Assembly (NCBI GenBank): GCA_900769545.1
Contig: CAAGGZ010000145.1
Location: forward strand, 1-5,553
DNA length: 5,553 nucleotides
Direction of reading: 5' to 3'
Origin: Clostridia bacterium
Lineage (GTDB): Bacteria > Bacillota > Clostridia > Christensenellales > Borkfalkiaceae
Positions 1 through 5,029 of the stretch are shown piece after piece. The notes beneath the pieces are model-generated. The model searched no databases. It was not told where the DNA came from and saw only the letters and a list, made by a program, of their open reading frames with translations. A program made the position numbers and the translations under genes. Every line of letters starts with the position of its first letter. The first letter of the stretch is position 1.

Positions 1-891
1 ACTACGGACGAAAACGGCATTGAATACGACGACGAAGAAGTGGATTACGACGATTATCGAGATTATCGTTCGGGTAAAATGGTCGTGCGCAAAGGCTTCC
101 GCAAACCTTCCTTTTTAGGACGTCTTTTCGGCGGCTTGATTTGCGCAATTAACGTGGCGGCGGTGCTCGTGGCGGTGTTTGCCATTGTCTTGTTTATCGT
201 TTGCGTTACGCCTTTGAAAGACGGGTTGCTTGCGCCCGTATTTACGAACGAATATATGCCGCTCGTGCAAGAGTACGCCTTCCAATACGCGTTCGATTTC
301 TTAATGATTGGCATCATCTTAAAAACGGCGAAATGCGGCTATCAAAAGGGCTTTATGGAAAGCTTGCGCGCGCTCTTGGTGGGCGTGGGCAGATTGGTCG
401 GAATCGGTTTTGCGTTCTATCTTCCTTTTTCTAATATGGTTTTACCCGTTGAAGAAGGGGGCGTGGAAATCGTCCATTGGTTCGTGTACCGTTGCATAGA
501 CGCGGCGACGACTATGGGTTTGCCCGAAGCCTATGCGCCGCTTGTTGGGCAGCTTTTGGCAGGCGTTTTGCTCTTCGTGCTCGTGTTGATTGTGTTCGCA
601 ATACTCAATTTCATTTTAAAAACGCTTGTAGAAGGCATTGAAGGGGTAGGATTTTTCAGCGTTATTGACGGCGCGCTTGCCTGCGTGGTATATATCGTAA
701 TCGGCGCGGCGATTTGCGCGATAATATGGGCGGCGTTCTACGTGGTGGGCGCATACGGCATCTTCGACGTCAACGCGCTCATAGGCGAAACTTCTCTTGT
801 GAAGAAATTGCTTGACGTTTGCGGCGTGTATATTCAACCTGCTTTGGATTCTTTTAACGCTATGGTCGCAGGCTTGATTCCTGCGCCTTAA
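1..891 (+). CDS. CvpA-like polytopic membrane protein, 5' end outside window
   Basis: The reading frame is open from the first base, so the gene starts upstream; the GTG at 40 is just an internal valine in an acidic Asp/Glu/Tyr-rich stretch. The visible part is a hydrophilic cytoplasmic-looking N-terminal region ending in a basic patch (about nt 79-111), followed by about five hydrophobic segments near nt 133-207, 286-324, 370-429, 541-627 and 661-759. The middle segments, with a GYQKGFMESLR turn after the second and a long LLFVLVLIVFAILNFIL helix, resemble the CvpA (colicin V production protein) family of inner-membrane proteins. That match is from memory and moderate; the exact role of such proteins in Firmicutes is unclear. 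TAA at 889-891 lies 6 bp from the convergent gene's stop. No signal peptide can be judged because the start is missing. Confidence 0.6.
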   Translation, partial: TTDENGIEYDDEEVDYDDYRDYRSGKMVVRKGFRKPSFLGRLFGGLICAINVAAVLVAVFAIVLFIVCVTPLKDGLLAPVFTNEYMPLVQEYAFQYAFDFLMIGIILKTAKCGYQKGFMESLRALLVGVGRLVGIGFAFYLPFSNMVLPVEEGGVEIVHWFVYRCIDAATTMGLPEAYAPLVGQLLAGVLLFVLVLIVFAILNFILKTLVEGIEGVGFFSVIDGALACVVYIVIGAAICAIIWAAFYVVGAYGIFDVNALIGETSLVKKLLDVCGVYIQPALDSFNAMVAGLIPAP

Positions 892-897
892 AACGCT

Positions 898-1632
898 TTA
901 AAGTTCGCCCGTTAAATAGTTTTTTCCGAAAATCTCGCTAGGAAGCGGGGTTTTCTTTTTTAGACAATCGCAAAAGGCAAAAGCGCAATCCTTTGCACGT
1001 GAAACCGCGGTTGTATATAACTCGTCCGCTTGCGTAGAGAGCGTGGAGATAAGCGGCGCGCTTTTCAAGGAAAAAAGCTTCGACGACGGGGGCAGGTATG
1101 CGTTGAATAAGCGTATTGCCCGATAAAACGCCTTTGGTTCAAGCGGCGGAAAACCCACACGCGCGGCAACGGCGGCATAGAGTAAAAACAAATCCTTTTT
1201 TTCTTCGCCCGAAAGTTTTGCGTGAAAAAATTGCGCCGCTTCTTTTGAAACGGTTGCTTTGAAATGGCAATCGAGCGCGTTTTCAATGCGCGTGTGCTTT
1301 ACGGCAGATTTGCCTGCGTTTGCATACACGAACGGGTGAAAGACTGTGTCGGCGGCGTAGTGCGTGATATAGCCTAAAGAATAGGCGAGAAGGGGAGGTT
1401 CGGCGGAAAACGCCTTACACACTTTAAAGGCGGCATAACCGCCTTTGCGGTGCAAATACGAGCCGAGATTTTGCGAAAAACCGCCGAGAATAGAATAGAA
1501 AAAACAAAAATCCGCACCCTGCGCCCCGAAATAATAAAGGGCAAGGTGTGGTTGAATTTTTTTTCGTATGGCGGCAGGCAAAAGCGCAAGCGCTTCCCAC
1601 GCAACGCATTGATGGGTGTAGGCGGCAGGCAT
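898..1632 (-). CDS. Zinc-dependent phospholipase C family protein
   Basis: A 244-residue protein with the layout of the Zn-dependent PLC / S1-P1-like domain family (Zn_dep_PLPC type). Candidate metal ligands appear in family order: H7 in the N-terminal AYTH, D41 in GAQGADFCFFY, H61 in LHRKGGY, then the signature H91-YAAD95-TVFH99-P, and H113/E117/D121 in the following helix. Such enzymes hydrolyse phospholipid head groups using a multi-zinc site; many gut Clostridia carry short versions without a proven substrate. No signal peptide is evident, so this form may be cytoplasmic. The ATG at 1630-1632 is chosen because it places H7 at the family position, although no good Shine-Dalgarno sequence precedes it. 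It lies 58 bp downstream of spoVT on the same strand and may be cotranscribed with it. Its 3' end overlaps the terminator of the convergent gene. Confidence 0.75.
   Translation of the reverse strand: MPAAYTHQCVAWEALALLPAAIRKKIQPHLALYYFGAQGADFCFFYSILGGFSQNLGSYLHRKGGYAAFKVCKAFSAEPPLLAYSLGYITHYAADTVFHPFVYANAGKSAVKHTRIENALDCHFKATVSKEAAQFFHAKLSGEEKKDLFLLYAAVAARVGFPPLEPKAFYRAIRLFNAYLPPSSKLFSLKSAPLISTLSTQADELYTTAVSRAKDCAFAFCDCLKKKTPLPSEIFGKNYLTGEL
928..961 (+). terminator. Intrinsic terminator for the CvpA-like gene, inside the opposing gene
   Basis: GAAAATCTCGCT (928-939), loop AGGA (940-943) and AGCGGGGTTTTC (944-955) form a 12-bp stem with two G-U pairs, followed directly by six T (956-961). On the minus strand the two wobble positions become A-C mismatches and no T run follows, so it works only for plus-strand transcription. 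It starts 37 bp after the CvpA-like stop and lies within the C-terminal codons of the minus-strand phospholipase gene. Confidence 0.85.
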
Positions 1633-1690
1633 ATATGTAAGGTATGTAACGGACAGGTTTGAAGGTTCACCGCATACCTGCCCTATGCGT
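1633..1690 (-). other. spoVT-phospholipase intergenic spacer with competing inverted repeats
   Basis: Short spacer just after the spoVT stop. CGCATA (1671-1676) and TATGCG (1684-1689) form a perfect 6-bp hairpin with a 7-nt loop. Part of it can instead pair elsewhere: CATACCT (1673-1679) with AGGTATG (1640-1646), or ACCTG (1676-1680) with CAGGT (1654-1658). No T run follows on the minus strand, so this is not a convincing terminator and read-through from spoVT into the phospholipase gene is plausible. The competing pairings could be chance. Confidence 0.3.
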
Positions 1691-2236
1691 TTATTCGAAA
1701 TGGTTTGCTAAAATGTCTGCGGTGAGCCGAGCGAGATTCATATCCGAACCGTCCATTTTCGCACCGTCTTCTTTGGAAAGTACGGCAACCGCGCCAAGAC
1801 AGTCGCCGCCCGATACGATTGGCACAATCACTTGCGCGGTAACCCCTTCTTCACGGGAAGAAGTGAGCGGAAGAATGTCTCCGCCTTCCGCGGCGTTGGC
1901 GATATAGCTGCGCCGTTCTTTTAAAATTTTATCCATATCTTCGGATAAACTTTTGCCGTCCAAATCCTTTTTCCCGTCGCCAAATGCGTGTAAAACGCCG
2001 TCGGTGTCGCAAATTACGGCAAGCTTACCACTTAAATCCCCCAAAGAACGCGCGGTGGCTTTGCTAAACCGTTCGAGCGTTGCGATGGGGGAATATTTTT
2101 TAAGCATAAGCTCGTCGCGGTCAGTAAAAATTTCAAGGGGGTCGCCCTCTTTAATGCGGAGGGTGCGGCGAATCTCTTTCGGGATTACTACGCGCCCTAA
2201 TTCGTCTATTCTTCTAACGATTCCAGTTGCTTTCAT
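1691..2236 (-). CDS. spoVT: Stage V sporulation protein T (AbrB family regulator)
   Basis: A 181-residue protein, close to the usual SpoVT length of about 178. Residues 1-52 are an AbrB/MazE swapped-hairpin DNA-binding domain with the hallmark stretch RRIDELGRVVIPKEIRRTL followed by IKEGDPLEIF. Residues about 55-180 match the GAF-like C-terminal domain of SpoVT, which mediates tetramer formation and probably senses a ligand. In Bacillus subtilis SpoVT is a sigma-G-dependent forespore regulator that activates or represses sigma-G regulon genes; some Clostridia also use it in stationary phase. The ATG at 2234-2236 has a GGAGG Shine-Dalgarno (complement of 2244-2248) seven bases upstream. A sigma-G-like promoter lies immediately upstream. 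The gene is divergent from tRNA-Leu and 58 bp ahead of the phospholipase gene. Confidence 0.93.
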   Translation of the reverse strand: MKATGIVRRIDELGRVVIPKEIRRTLRIKEGDPLEIFTDRDELMLKKYSPIATLERFSKATARSLGDLSGKLAVICDTDGVLHAFGDGKKDLDGKSLSEDMDKILKERRSYIANAAEGGDILPLTSSREEGVTAQVIVPIVSGGDCLGAVAVLSKEDGAKMDGSDMNLARLTADILANHFE

Positions 2237-2257
2237 AAAAATGCCTCCATTTACAAA

Positions 2258-2286
2258 TATTGTGCGCGGAAAGGGAAATATTATGC
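2258..2286 (-). promoter_or_regulatory. Candidate sigma-G/sigma-F-type promoter of spoVT
   Basis: Read on the minus strand, GCATA (2286-2282) is followed after 17 bases by CACAATA (2264-2258). The sigma-G consensus is about GMATR, 17-18 bases, CATNMTA, so the only mismatch is the third base of the -10. Expected transcription start is near 2251, giving a leader of about 15 nt that begins just before the GGAGG site (2248-2244). This fits the known sigma-G control of spoVT, but the assignment is by eye. Confidence 0.5.
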
Positions 2287-2344
2287 AAAAGGAGCAAAGA
2301 AAGGAAAATTTTTAAAATTTTTTTAAAACATTGATTAAAATGAG

Positions 2345-2373
2345 TTGACAAAAGCGGATAAGTGATATATAAT
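2345..2373 (+). promoter_or_regulatory. Consensus sigma-A promoter of tRNA-Leu
   Basis: TTGACA (2345-2350), a 17-base spacer and TATAAT (2368-2373) form a perfect consensus promoter. Upstream, 2305-2340 is composed of A and T tracts like an UP element that binds the RNA polymerase alpha-CTD. Transcription should begin near 2380, a few bases before the mature tRNA 5' end at 2387. Confidence 0.92.
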
Positions 2374-2386
2374 AATGTTCGTTAAT

Positions 2387-2471
2387 GCGGTCGTGGCGGA
2401 ACTGGCAGACGCGCAAGACTAAGGATCTTGTGGGTAACTCCATGCAGGTTCAATTCCTGTCGACCGCACCA
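2387..2471 (+). tRNA. tRNA-Leu (anticodon AAG)
   Basis: An 85-base class II tRNA with encoded CCA. The acceptor stem GCGGTCG (2387-2393) pairs with CGACCGC (2461-2467), then discriminator A2468 and CCA (2469-2471). The anticodon stem CAAGA (2414-2418) pairs with TCTTG (2426-2430) around the loop CTAAGGA, giving anticodon AAG at 2421-2423. A long variable arm (about 2431-2443) with a TGG/CCA stem and a T loop TTCAATT complete the leucine tRNA form. A34 would need deamination to inosine by TadA to read CUU, CUC and CUA; most bacteria use GAG here instead. Confidence 0.96.
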
Positions 2472-2477
2472 GTGCAA

Positions 2478-2516
2478 GGCATTTATGCAAGAAAAGTTGC
2501 ATAAATGCCGTTTTTC
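2478..2516 (+). terminator. Intrinsic terminator of tRNA-Leu
   Basis: GGCATTTATGCAA (2478-2490) and TTGCATAAATGCC (2497-2509) form a perfect 13-bp stem with a GAAAAG loop, followed by GTTTTTC. It starts seven bases after the CCA, so the tRNA is a single-gene transcription unit. No T run follows on the minus strand. Confidence 0.9.
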
Positions 2517-2574
2517 TTTGCATTTTTGCATATTTTTTGCGCTCAAAAATTGATTTTTTGGCAAAAAACCTTAT

Positions 2575-2598
2575 TTTTGGCGTCCATTTTGGCGTCCA
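2575..2598. repeat. Perfect tandem duplication of a 12-mer
   Basis: TTTTGGCGTCCA occurs twice head to tail (2575-2586 and 2587-2598) with no mismatch. Its GGCGTCCA core is G+C-rich against AT-rich surroundings. The unit is a multiple of three and on the minus strand is open in several frames (for example as VDAK-MDAK or GRQN-GRQ). It lies about 100 bp past a tRNA gene, which raises the possibility of a recombinase-binding site or an integrase-gene remnant; neither is shown. Confidence 0.85.
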
Positions 2599-2650
2599 CC
2601 TTTTTTGTGTATGAAAAGTCGTATATGGATTTTATATAATCTTTTTGGCG

Positions 2651-2684
2651 TACTCTTTACAAATACCCAAAAAAAGAGTATAAT
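2651..2684 (+). promoter_or_regulatory. Sigma-A promoter overlapped by an operator-like dyad
   Basis: TTTACA (2656-2661), a 17-base spacer and TATAAT (2679-2684) make a near-consensus promoter. A perfect 8-bp inverted repeat, TACTCTTT (2651-2658) and AAAGAGTA (2673-2680), overlaps both the -35 and the -10, with half-site centres 22 bp apart, about two helical turns. This is a typical arrangement for repression by a dimer. The transcript would start near 2691, either as a non-coding RNA or as a long leader of about 205 nt into the operon starting at 2897. Confidence 0.6.
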
Positions 2685-2741
2685 TATAGTATTAAGTAGC
2701 TTTTTGTAAGAGTGGAAAAAGACAAGAAAAAGCAATCTTCT

Positions 2742-2750
2742 ATTATAACA
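2742..2750 (-). promoter_or_regulatory. Candidate divergent extended -10 promoter
   Basis: On the minus strand this reads TGTTATAAT, an exact extended -10, with only a poly-T -35 region upstream. The identical 9-mer lies on the plus strand at 2860-2868, so the two face away from the 31-bp repeat array between them. No credible gene is seen downstream on the minus strand before the tRNA, so any product would be a short RNA. Confidence 0.35.
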
Positions 2751-2761
2751 CATAATTTAAG

Positions 2762-2857
2762 GGAAAAAAGCACGCTATATTTTTCTAAAAAAGGAAAAAA
2801 GGGTATAGTTTTTTACTAAAAACGGAAAAAAGTACCGTAGTTTTTTCATATAAAAAA
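2762..2857. repeat. Three 31-bp-spaced A-tract repeats upstream of the alpha-CTD-like gene
   Basis: GGAAAAAAG occurs exactly at 2762-2770, 2793-2801 and 2824-2832, a period of 31 bp or about three helical turns. Each copy is followed by a T tract and then an A tract: TTTTT-CT-AAAAA (2780-2791), GTTTTT-TACT-AAAAAC (2808-2823) and TTTTTT-CATAT-AAAAAA (2841-2857). The third unit runs into the -35 region of the operon promoter. Such phased A-tracts resemble UP elements or repeated operators. The intervening bases are variable, so these are imperfect tandem copies. Confidence 0.8.
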
Positions 2858-2868
2858 TATGTTATAAT
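2841..2868 (+). promoter_or_regulatory. Promoter of the five-gene accessory operon
   Basis: An exact extended -10, TG-T-TATAAT, lies at 2860-2868. The -35 region (2840-2846) is only a T tract, so the promoter probably depends on the extended -10 and on upstream A-tracts or an activator. Expected transcription start is near 2875, giving a leader of about 22 nt with a strong GGAGGTG Shine-Dalgarno at 2885-2891. Confidence 0.7.
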
Positions 2869-2896
2869 AAGAGCACTAATTTTTGGAGGTGTTCTT

Positions 2897-3286
2897 ATGA
2901 ATGAAAATGCGATTGTTGAAGAATTGTATGAGGCGATTGAAAATCACGGTTTGATGAATACCCTTTGCGAGGTATTTGGGAAAGGTTGTCAAATTGAATT
3001 GGGTTATACGCAAAAACTTTGCGATACGAATGTAAGTGAATTGGATTTGTCTGTACGTTCGTATAATGCTTTAATGCGTGCGAATTGTAAGACGGTTGGC
3101 GAAGCGATTACGGCAATCAATGAAGATAAATTATTTGCTGTAAGAAATCTAGGCATTAAGAGTATTGCGGAAATCCGTAGATTGATTTTAGAATACGGCT
3201 ATGCACAAGCAAGCGACCGTCGAAAGAAAGAATTTTTACATAATCTTGTAAGAATAAATGGGAGAAAAACTTATAAATGGATTTAG
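2897..3286 (+). CDS. Free-standing RNA polymerase alpha C-terminal-domain-like protein
   Basis: A 129-residue protein whose residues about 45-102 match the RNA polymerase alpha-subunit C-terminal domain, with its helix-hairpin-helix core: SELDLSVRSYNALMRANC, then VRNLGIKSIAEIRR. Counting against Escherichia coli alpha, the DNA-backbone and minor-groove residues R265, N268, G296, K298, S299 and E302 correspond to R54, N57, G86, K88, S89 and E92 here. UP-element-type binding is therefore probably kept. The N-terminal 44 residues are a different helical segment containing four of the protein's... cysteines C24, C31 and C42, and the last 25 residues are basic; the alpha N-terminal dimerisation domain is absent. 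It is the first gene of the operon, has GGAGGTG before its ATG, and overlaps the next gene by 10 bp. A transcription regulator is the natural inference; a phage-like or element-borne modifier of host polymerase is an alternative. Confidence 0.8.
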   Translation: MNENAIVEELYEAIENHGLMNTLCEVFGKGCQIELGYTQKLCDTNVSELDLSVRSYNALMRANCKTVGEAITAINEDKLFAVRNLGIKSIAEIRRLILEYGYAQASDRRKKEFLHNLVRINGRKTYKWI

Positions 3287-4626
3287 TTGGTAAAATAGTA
3301 ACGCATAATAAATATGGTGAAGGCATTATTGTTCGCCAAAATAAGACGAGTAATGGTATTACTATTTATATTTATTTTGAGCATGGACATAAAGATGAGA
3401 TAGGATTTCAGTTGCCTCAAGCATTTATCGGCAATAAAGTTTGGTTATCTACTCAGGATGAAGAACTTTTAACATTCATCAAAGAAGCAAATTTATTAAA
3501 AGAAGCAACCAAAATTGAAAATCGAAAGGATGAATCAAAAAAAATAGTTGATGCGGTTACTGTTATTAATCAGCACAATGCTAAAATAAATACAAATAGA
3601 GCAGAGCTTCACAAATTTTATGATAAAACAGCAAAAATTTTGCGGGTGCCCAAAGAAATAAAATATATTGGTCGCGGTTGCTTTTTTGGTTTAAATAACA
3701 TAGAGGAAGTTATTTTAGAGGGAATAAAGGAAATAGGACCAGAGGCATTTTATGGTTGTAAAAATTTGAAAAAAATAATATTTCCAAAGAGTTTATTACG
3801 AATAGCTTCACGTGCTTTTGAGTCGTGTACGAAATTAAGTCGCATAGTGATTCCCAGTTATTGTTCTTATATAGGAGAGGGCGCATTTAATTTTAATGAT
3901 AAGCTGAAGGAAATTAACTGTGAGGCAAAGAAAATGCCTACTTTCTGGGATAGAAAATGGAACAAAAACAAGAAATGCCAAATTTCTTGGGGATTCCATA
4001 TTGTTCCCGAAGGCGAGGCATTAATCCCAGTTGCTAATATCGAGCTTGAACAAGATGGTAATAAATCAAGGAATTTTACGTACATTTGTAATAAAAGAAA
4101 TATTTTATATGTCTATAAAGGGAATATAACGTGTAATAAGAATAAACACAATGTTATATCGGCAACGGCTATAGTACACAATAAATATGATAAAGAGATA
4201 GAACTAAACGTTGATTACTGTATAGATTGTAATAGGTTATTATTAAATTACAACTTGTATAAGCTTTATAATGAACGATTCCATGGCTTAATTGGCAATT
4301 TTAGATTGATAGAAAATGATAACTTTGAAGGTGAAATTGATTGGGCTAAAGAAGGACCGTTGCGATTATCAAATTATACGGTCAATAAAACTGATAATTT
4401 GAAAGATAGTGAAAGATGTTATATTTTGGCTAGATTGATTTATGATGGGAGTATTGAGAAACATAAAGTCATTCAATATTTATCGCAGTTTATTCAATTG
4501 CATGAGAGCAAAATTGGAGATGAGCTTGCAGTATCAAAGTGGAAAGAAGATTTAAATTTTGTTCAACGATATAATATGACAATGCAACCTAAATTTGCAG
4601 TTAAAGAGATTAAAGGGTACAAATGA
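3277..4626 (+). CDS. Tudor-like / BspA-type leucine-rich repeat protein with Cys-rich C-terminal region
   Basis: A 449-residue protein with no signal peptide. Residues 1-55 (LVGKIVTHNKYGEGIIV, then an EHGHKDEIGF strand) look like a small SH3/Tudor-type barrel of the kind found at the UvrD C-terminus and in CarD-like proteins. A charged linker (about 60-120) follows. Residues about 125-215 hold BspA-type (LRR_5) repeats: IKYIGRGCFFG, KEIGPEAFYGC, LRIASRAFESC and CSYIGEGAFNF, about 23 residues apart. Residues about 265-340 carry C271, C286 and a CIDC pair (C315/C318) that may bind zinc. Residues 360-435 (LSNYTVNKTDNL, ERCYILARLIYDG, SKWKEDLNFVQRY) form a helical end that I associate from memory with unnamed proteins of gut Firmicutes. 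The start overlaps the previous gene by 10 bp with GGGAG at 3260-3264, suggesting translational coupling. It is markedly A+T-rich. The function is unknown; protein binding through the repeats is likely. Confidence 0.75.
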   Translation: MDLVGKIVTHNKYGEGIIVRQNKTSNGITIYIYFEHGHKDEIGFQLPQAFIGNKVWLSTQDEELLTFIKEANLLKEATKIENRKDESKKIVDAVTVINQHNAKINTNRAELHKFYDKTAKILRVPKEIKYIGRGCFFGLNNIEEVILEGIKEIGPEAFYGCKNLKKIIFPKSLLRIASRAFESCTKLSRIVIPSYCSYIGEGAFNFNDKLKEINCEAKKMPTFWDRKWNKNKKCQISWGFHIVPEGEALIPVANIELEQDGNKSRNFTYICNKRNILYVYKGNITCNKNKHNVISATAIVHNKYDKEIELNVDYCIDCNRLLLNYNLYKLYNERFHGLIGNFRLIENDNFEGEIDWAKEGPLRLSNYTVNKTDNLKDSERCYILARLIYDGSIEKHKVIQYLSQFIQLHESKIGDELAVSKWKEDLNFVQRYNMTMQPKFAVKEIKGYK

Positions 4627-4844
4627 TGGATTGGAATCATGATGGAAAGATAGATTATAAAGACCATGCATTCTACAATAACGTTGTAGAACCAGGGCTA
4701 AAGAAAAATGAAAAACATTCTTCTATTAATGGTAGCAATAAGGAGTCATCTACACAATCTTCTGCGGAAGGGGGCGGAAAAGGTGTAGTAATCCTTGTTG
4801 GTATAACTGTATTGTATTTGATAATAAAGTTGATTGGAGCTTAA
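4623..4844 (+). CDS. Small EF-hand-loop protein with a C-terminal membrane segment
   Basis: A 73-residue protein. Residues 3-14, DWNHDGKIDYKD, fit the EF-hand/dockerin calcium loop D-x-[DN]-x-[DG]-G-x-[ILV]-x3-[DE] with all acidic positions kept. A Ser/Asn/Gly-rich linker (31-53) leads to one hydrophobic helix (about 54-72) that ends almost at the C-terminus, as in a tail-anchored protein with the loop in the cytoplasm. Similar short proteins starting with a DWN-DG loop are, from memory, common in gut Clostridia but uncharacterised. The ATG overlaps the previous stop as ATGA. A second ATG at 4626 is equally possible, since AAGGG (4613-4617) is five bases from the first and eight from the second. 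Calcium binding is inferred from the motif only. Confidence 0.75.
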   Translation: MMDWNHDGKIDYKDHAFYNNVVEPGLKKNEKHSSINGSNKESSTQSSAEGGGKGVVILVGITVLYLIIKLIGA

Positions 4845-4846
4845 TC

Positions 4847-5026
4847 ATGTTTGGTGAAAGTGAAAGCATTGAATTATTAAGAGAAATAAGGGATTATTTA
4901 TTGGAAATAAACGATAAATTGGATTCTATTAACGATAGCTTGGATGATATAAAAGGTGATGGCGTGTATAATCTTGAAGATTTGCATAGCGAATTGGTTG
5001 ATATAAAAACTGTATTAGGTGGTTGA
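4847..5026 (+). CDS. Small acidic coiled-coil-like protein, unknown function
   Basis: A 59-residue frame beginning MFGESESIELLREIR. The ATG at 4847 lies two bases after the preceding stop and has GGAG (4836-4839) seven bases upstream. Hydrophobic residues recur with 3-4 spacing through IELLREIRDYLLEINDKL, SINDSLDDIK and LEDLHSELVDIKTVL, interrupted by a GDG turn near residue 37-39, suggesting two amphipathic helices that may form a hairpin or an oligomeric coiled coil. It is strongly acidic and has no membrane segment or cysteine. It sits three bases before the ADP-ribosylglycohydrolase gene. No family is recognised; an adaptor or partner of a neighbouring product is possible but unproven. 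Confidence 0.65.
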   Translation: MFGESESIELLREIRDYLLEINDKLDSINDSLDDIKGDGVYNLEDLHSELVDIKTVLGG

Positions 5027-5029
5027 GGA

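Larger units (their letters stand above)
2517..2896. other. Gene-poor regulatory region between tRNA-Leu and the accessory operon
   Basis: About 380 AT-rich bases with no convincing protein gene. It contains the tandem 12-mer, the dyad-overlapped promoter at 2656-2684, the divergent extended -10 elements and the 31-bp A-tract repeats, all listed separately. A possible GTG-started 35-codon frame at 2712 and a 60-codon minus-strand frame at 2571-2753 lack ribosome binding sites and are not called. Confidence 0.7.

Noticed and set aside
40..42. GTG at 40 as start of the first gene
   Set aside because: The frame stays open to base 1 with similar acidic residues and no ribosome binding site precedes the GTG, so the gene begins upstream.
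867..885. CGCAGG/CCTGCG hairpin at the end of the CvpA-like gene as a terminator
   Set aside because: It lies inside the coding region and lacks a following T run on either strand; the hairpin at 928-961 is far stronger.
1659..2315. Plus-strand frames opposite spoVT
   Set aside because: They are antisense shadows of a clear spoVT gene with no family resemblance or ribosome binding site.
2382..2564. A 60-codon minus-strand frame across the tRNA
   Set aside because: Its C-terminal half is the antisense of tRNA-Leu, and it has no ribosome binding site.
2571..2753. A 60-codon minus-strand frame ending in the tandem 12-mer
   Set aside because: There is no Shine-Dalgarno before its ATG, which would also lie upstream of the start expected from the only nearby minus-strand -10; composition is just AT-rich filler.
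2712..2819. A 35-codon plus-strand frame from GTG downstream of the 2656-2684 promoter
   Set aside because: It has no ribosome binding site, is lysine-rich because of A tracts, and ends within the 31-bp repeats.
2762..2857. CRISPR-like array
   Set aside because: There are only three imperfect A/T-tract units with no constant repeat of useful length and no spacers of separate origin.
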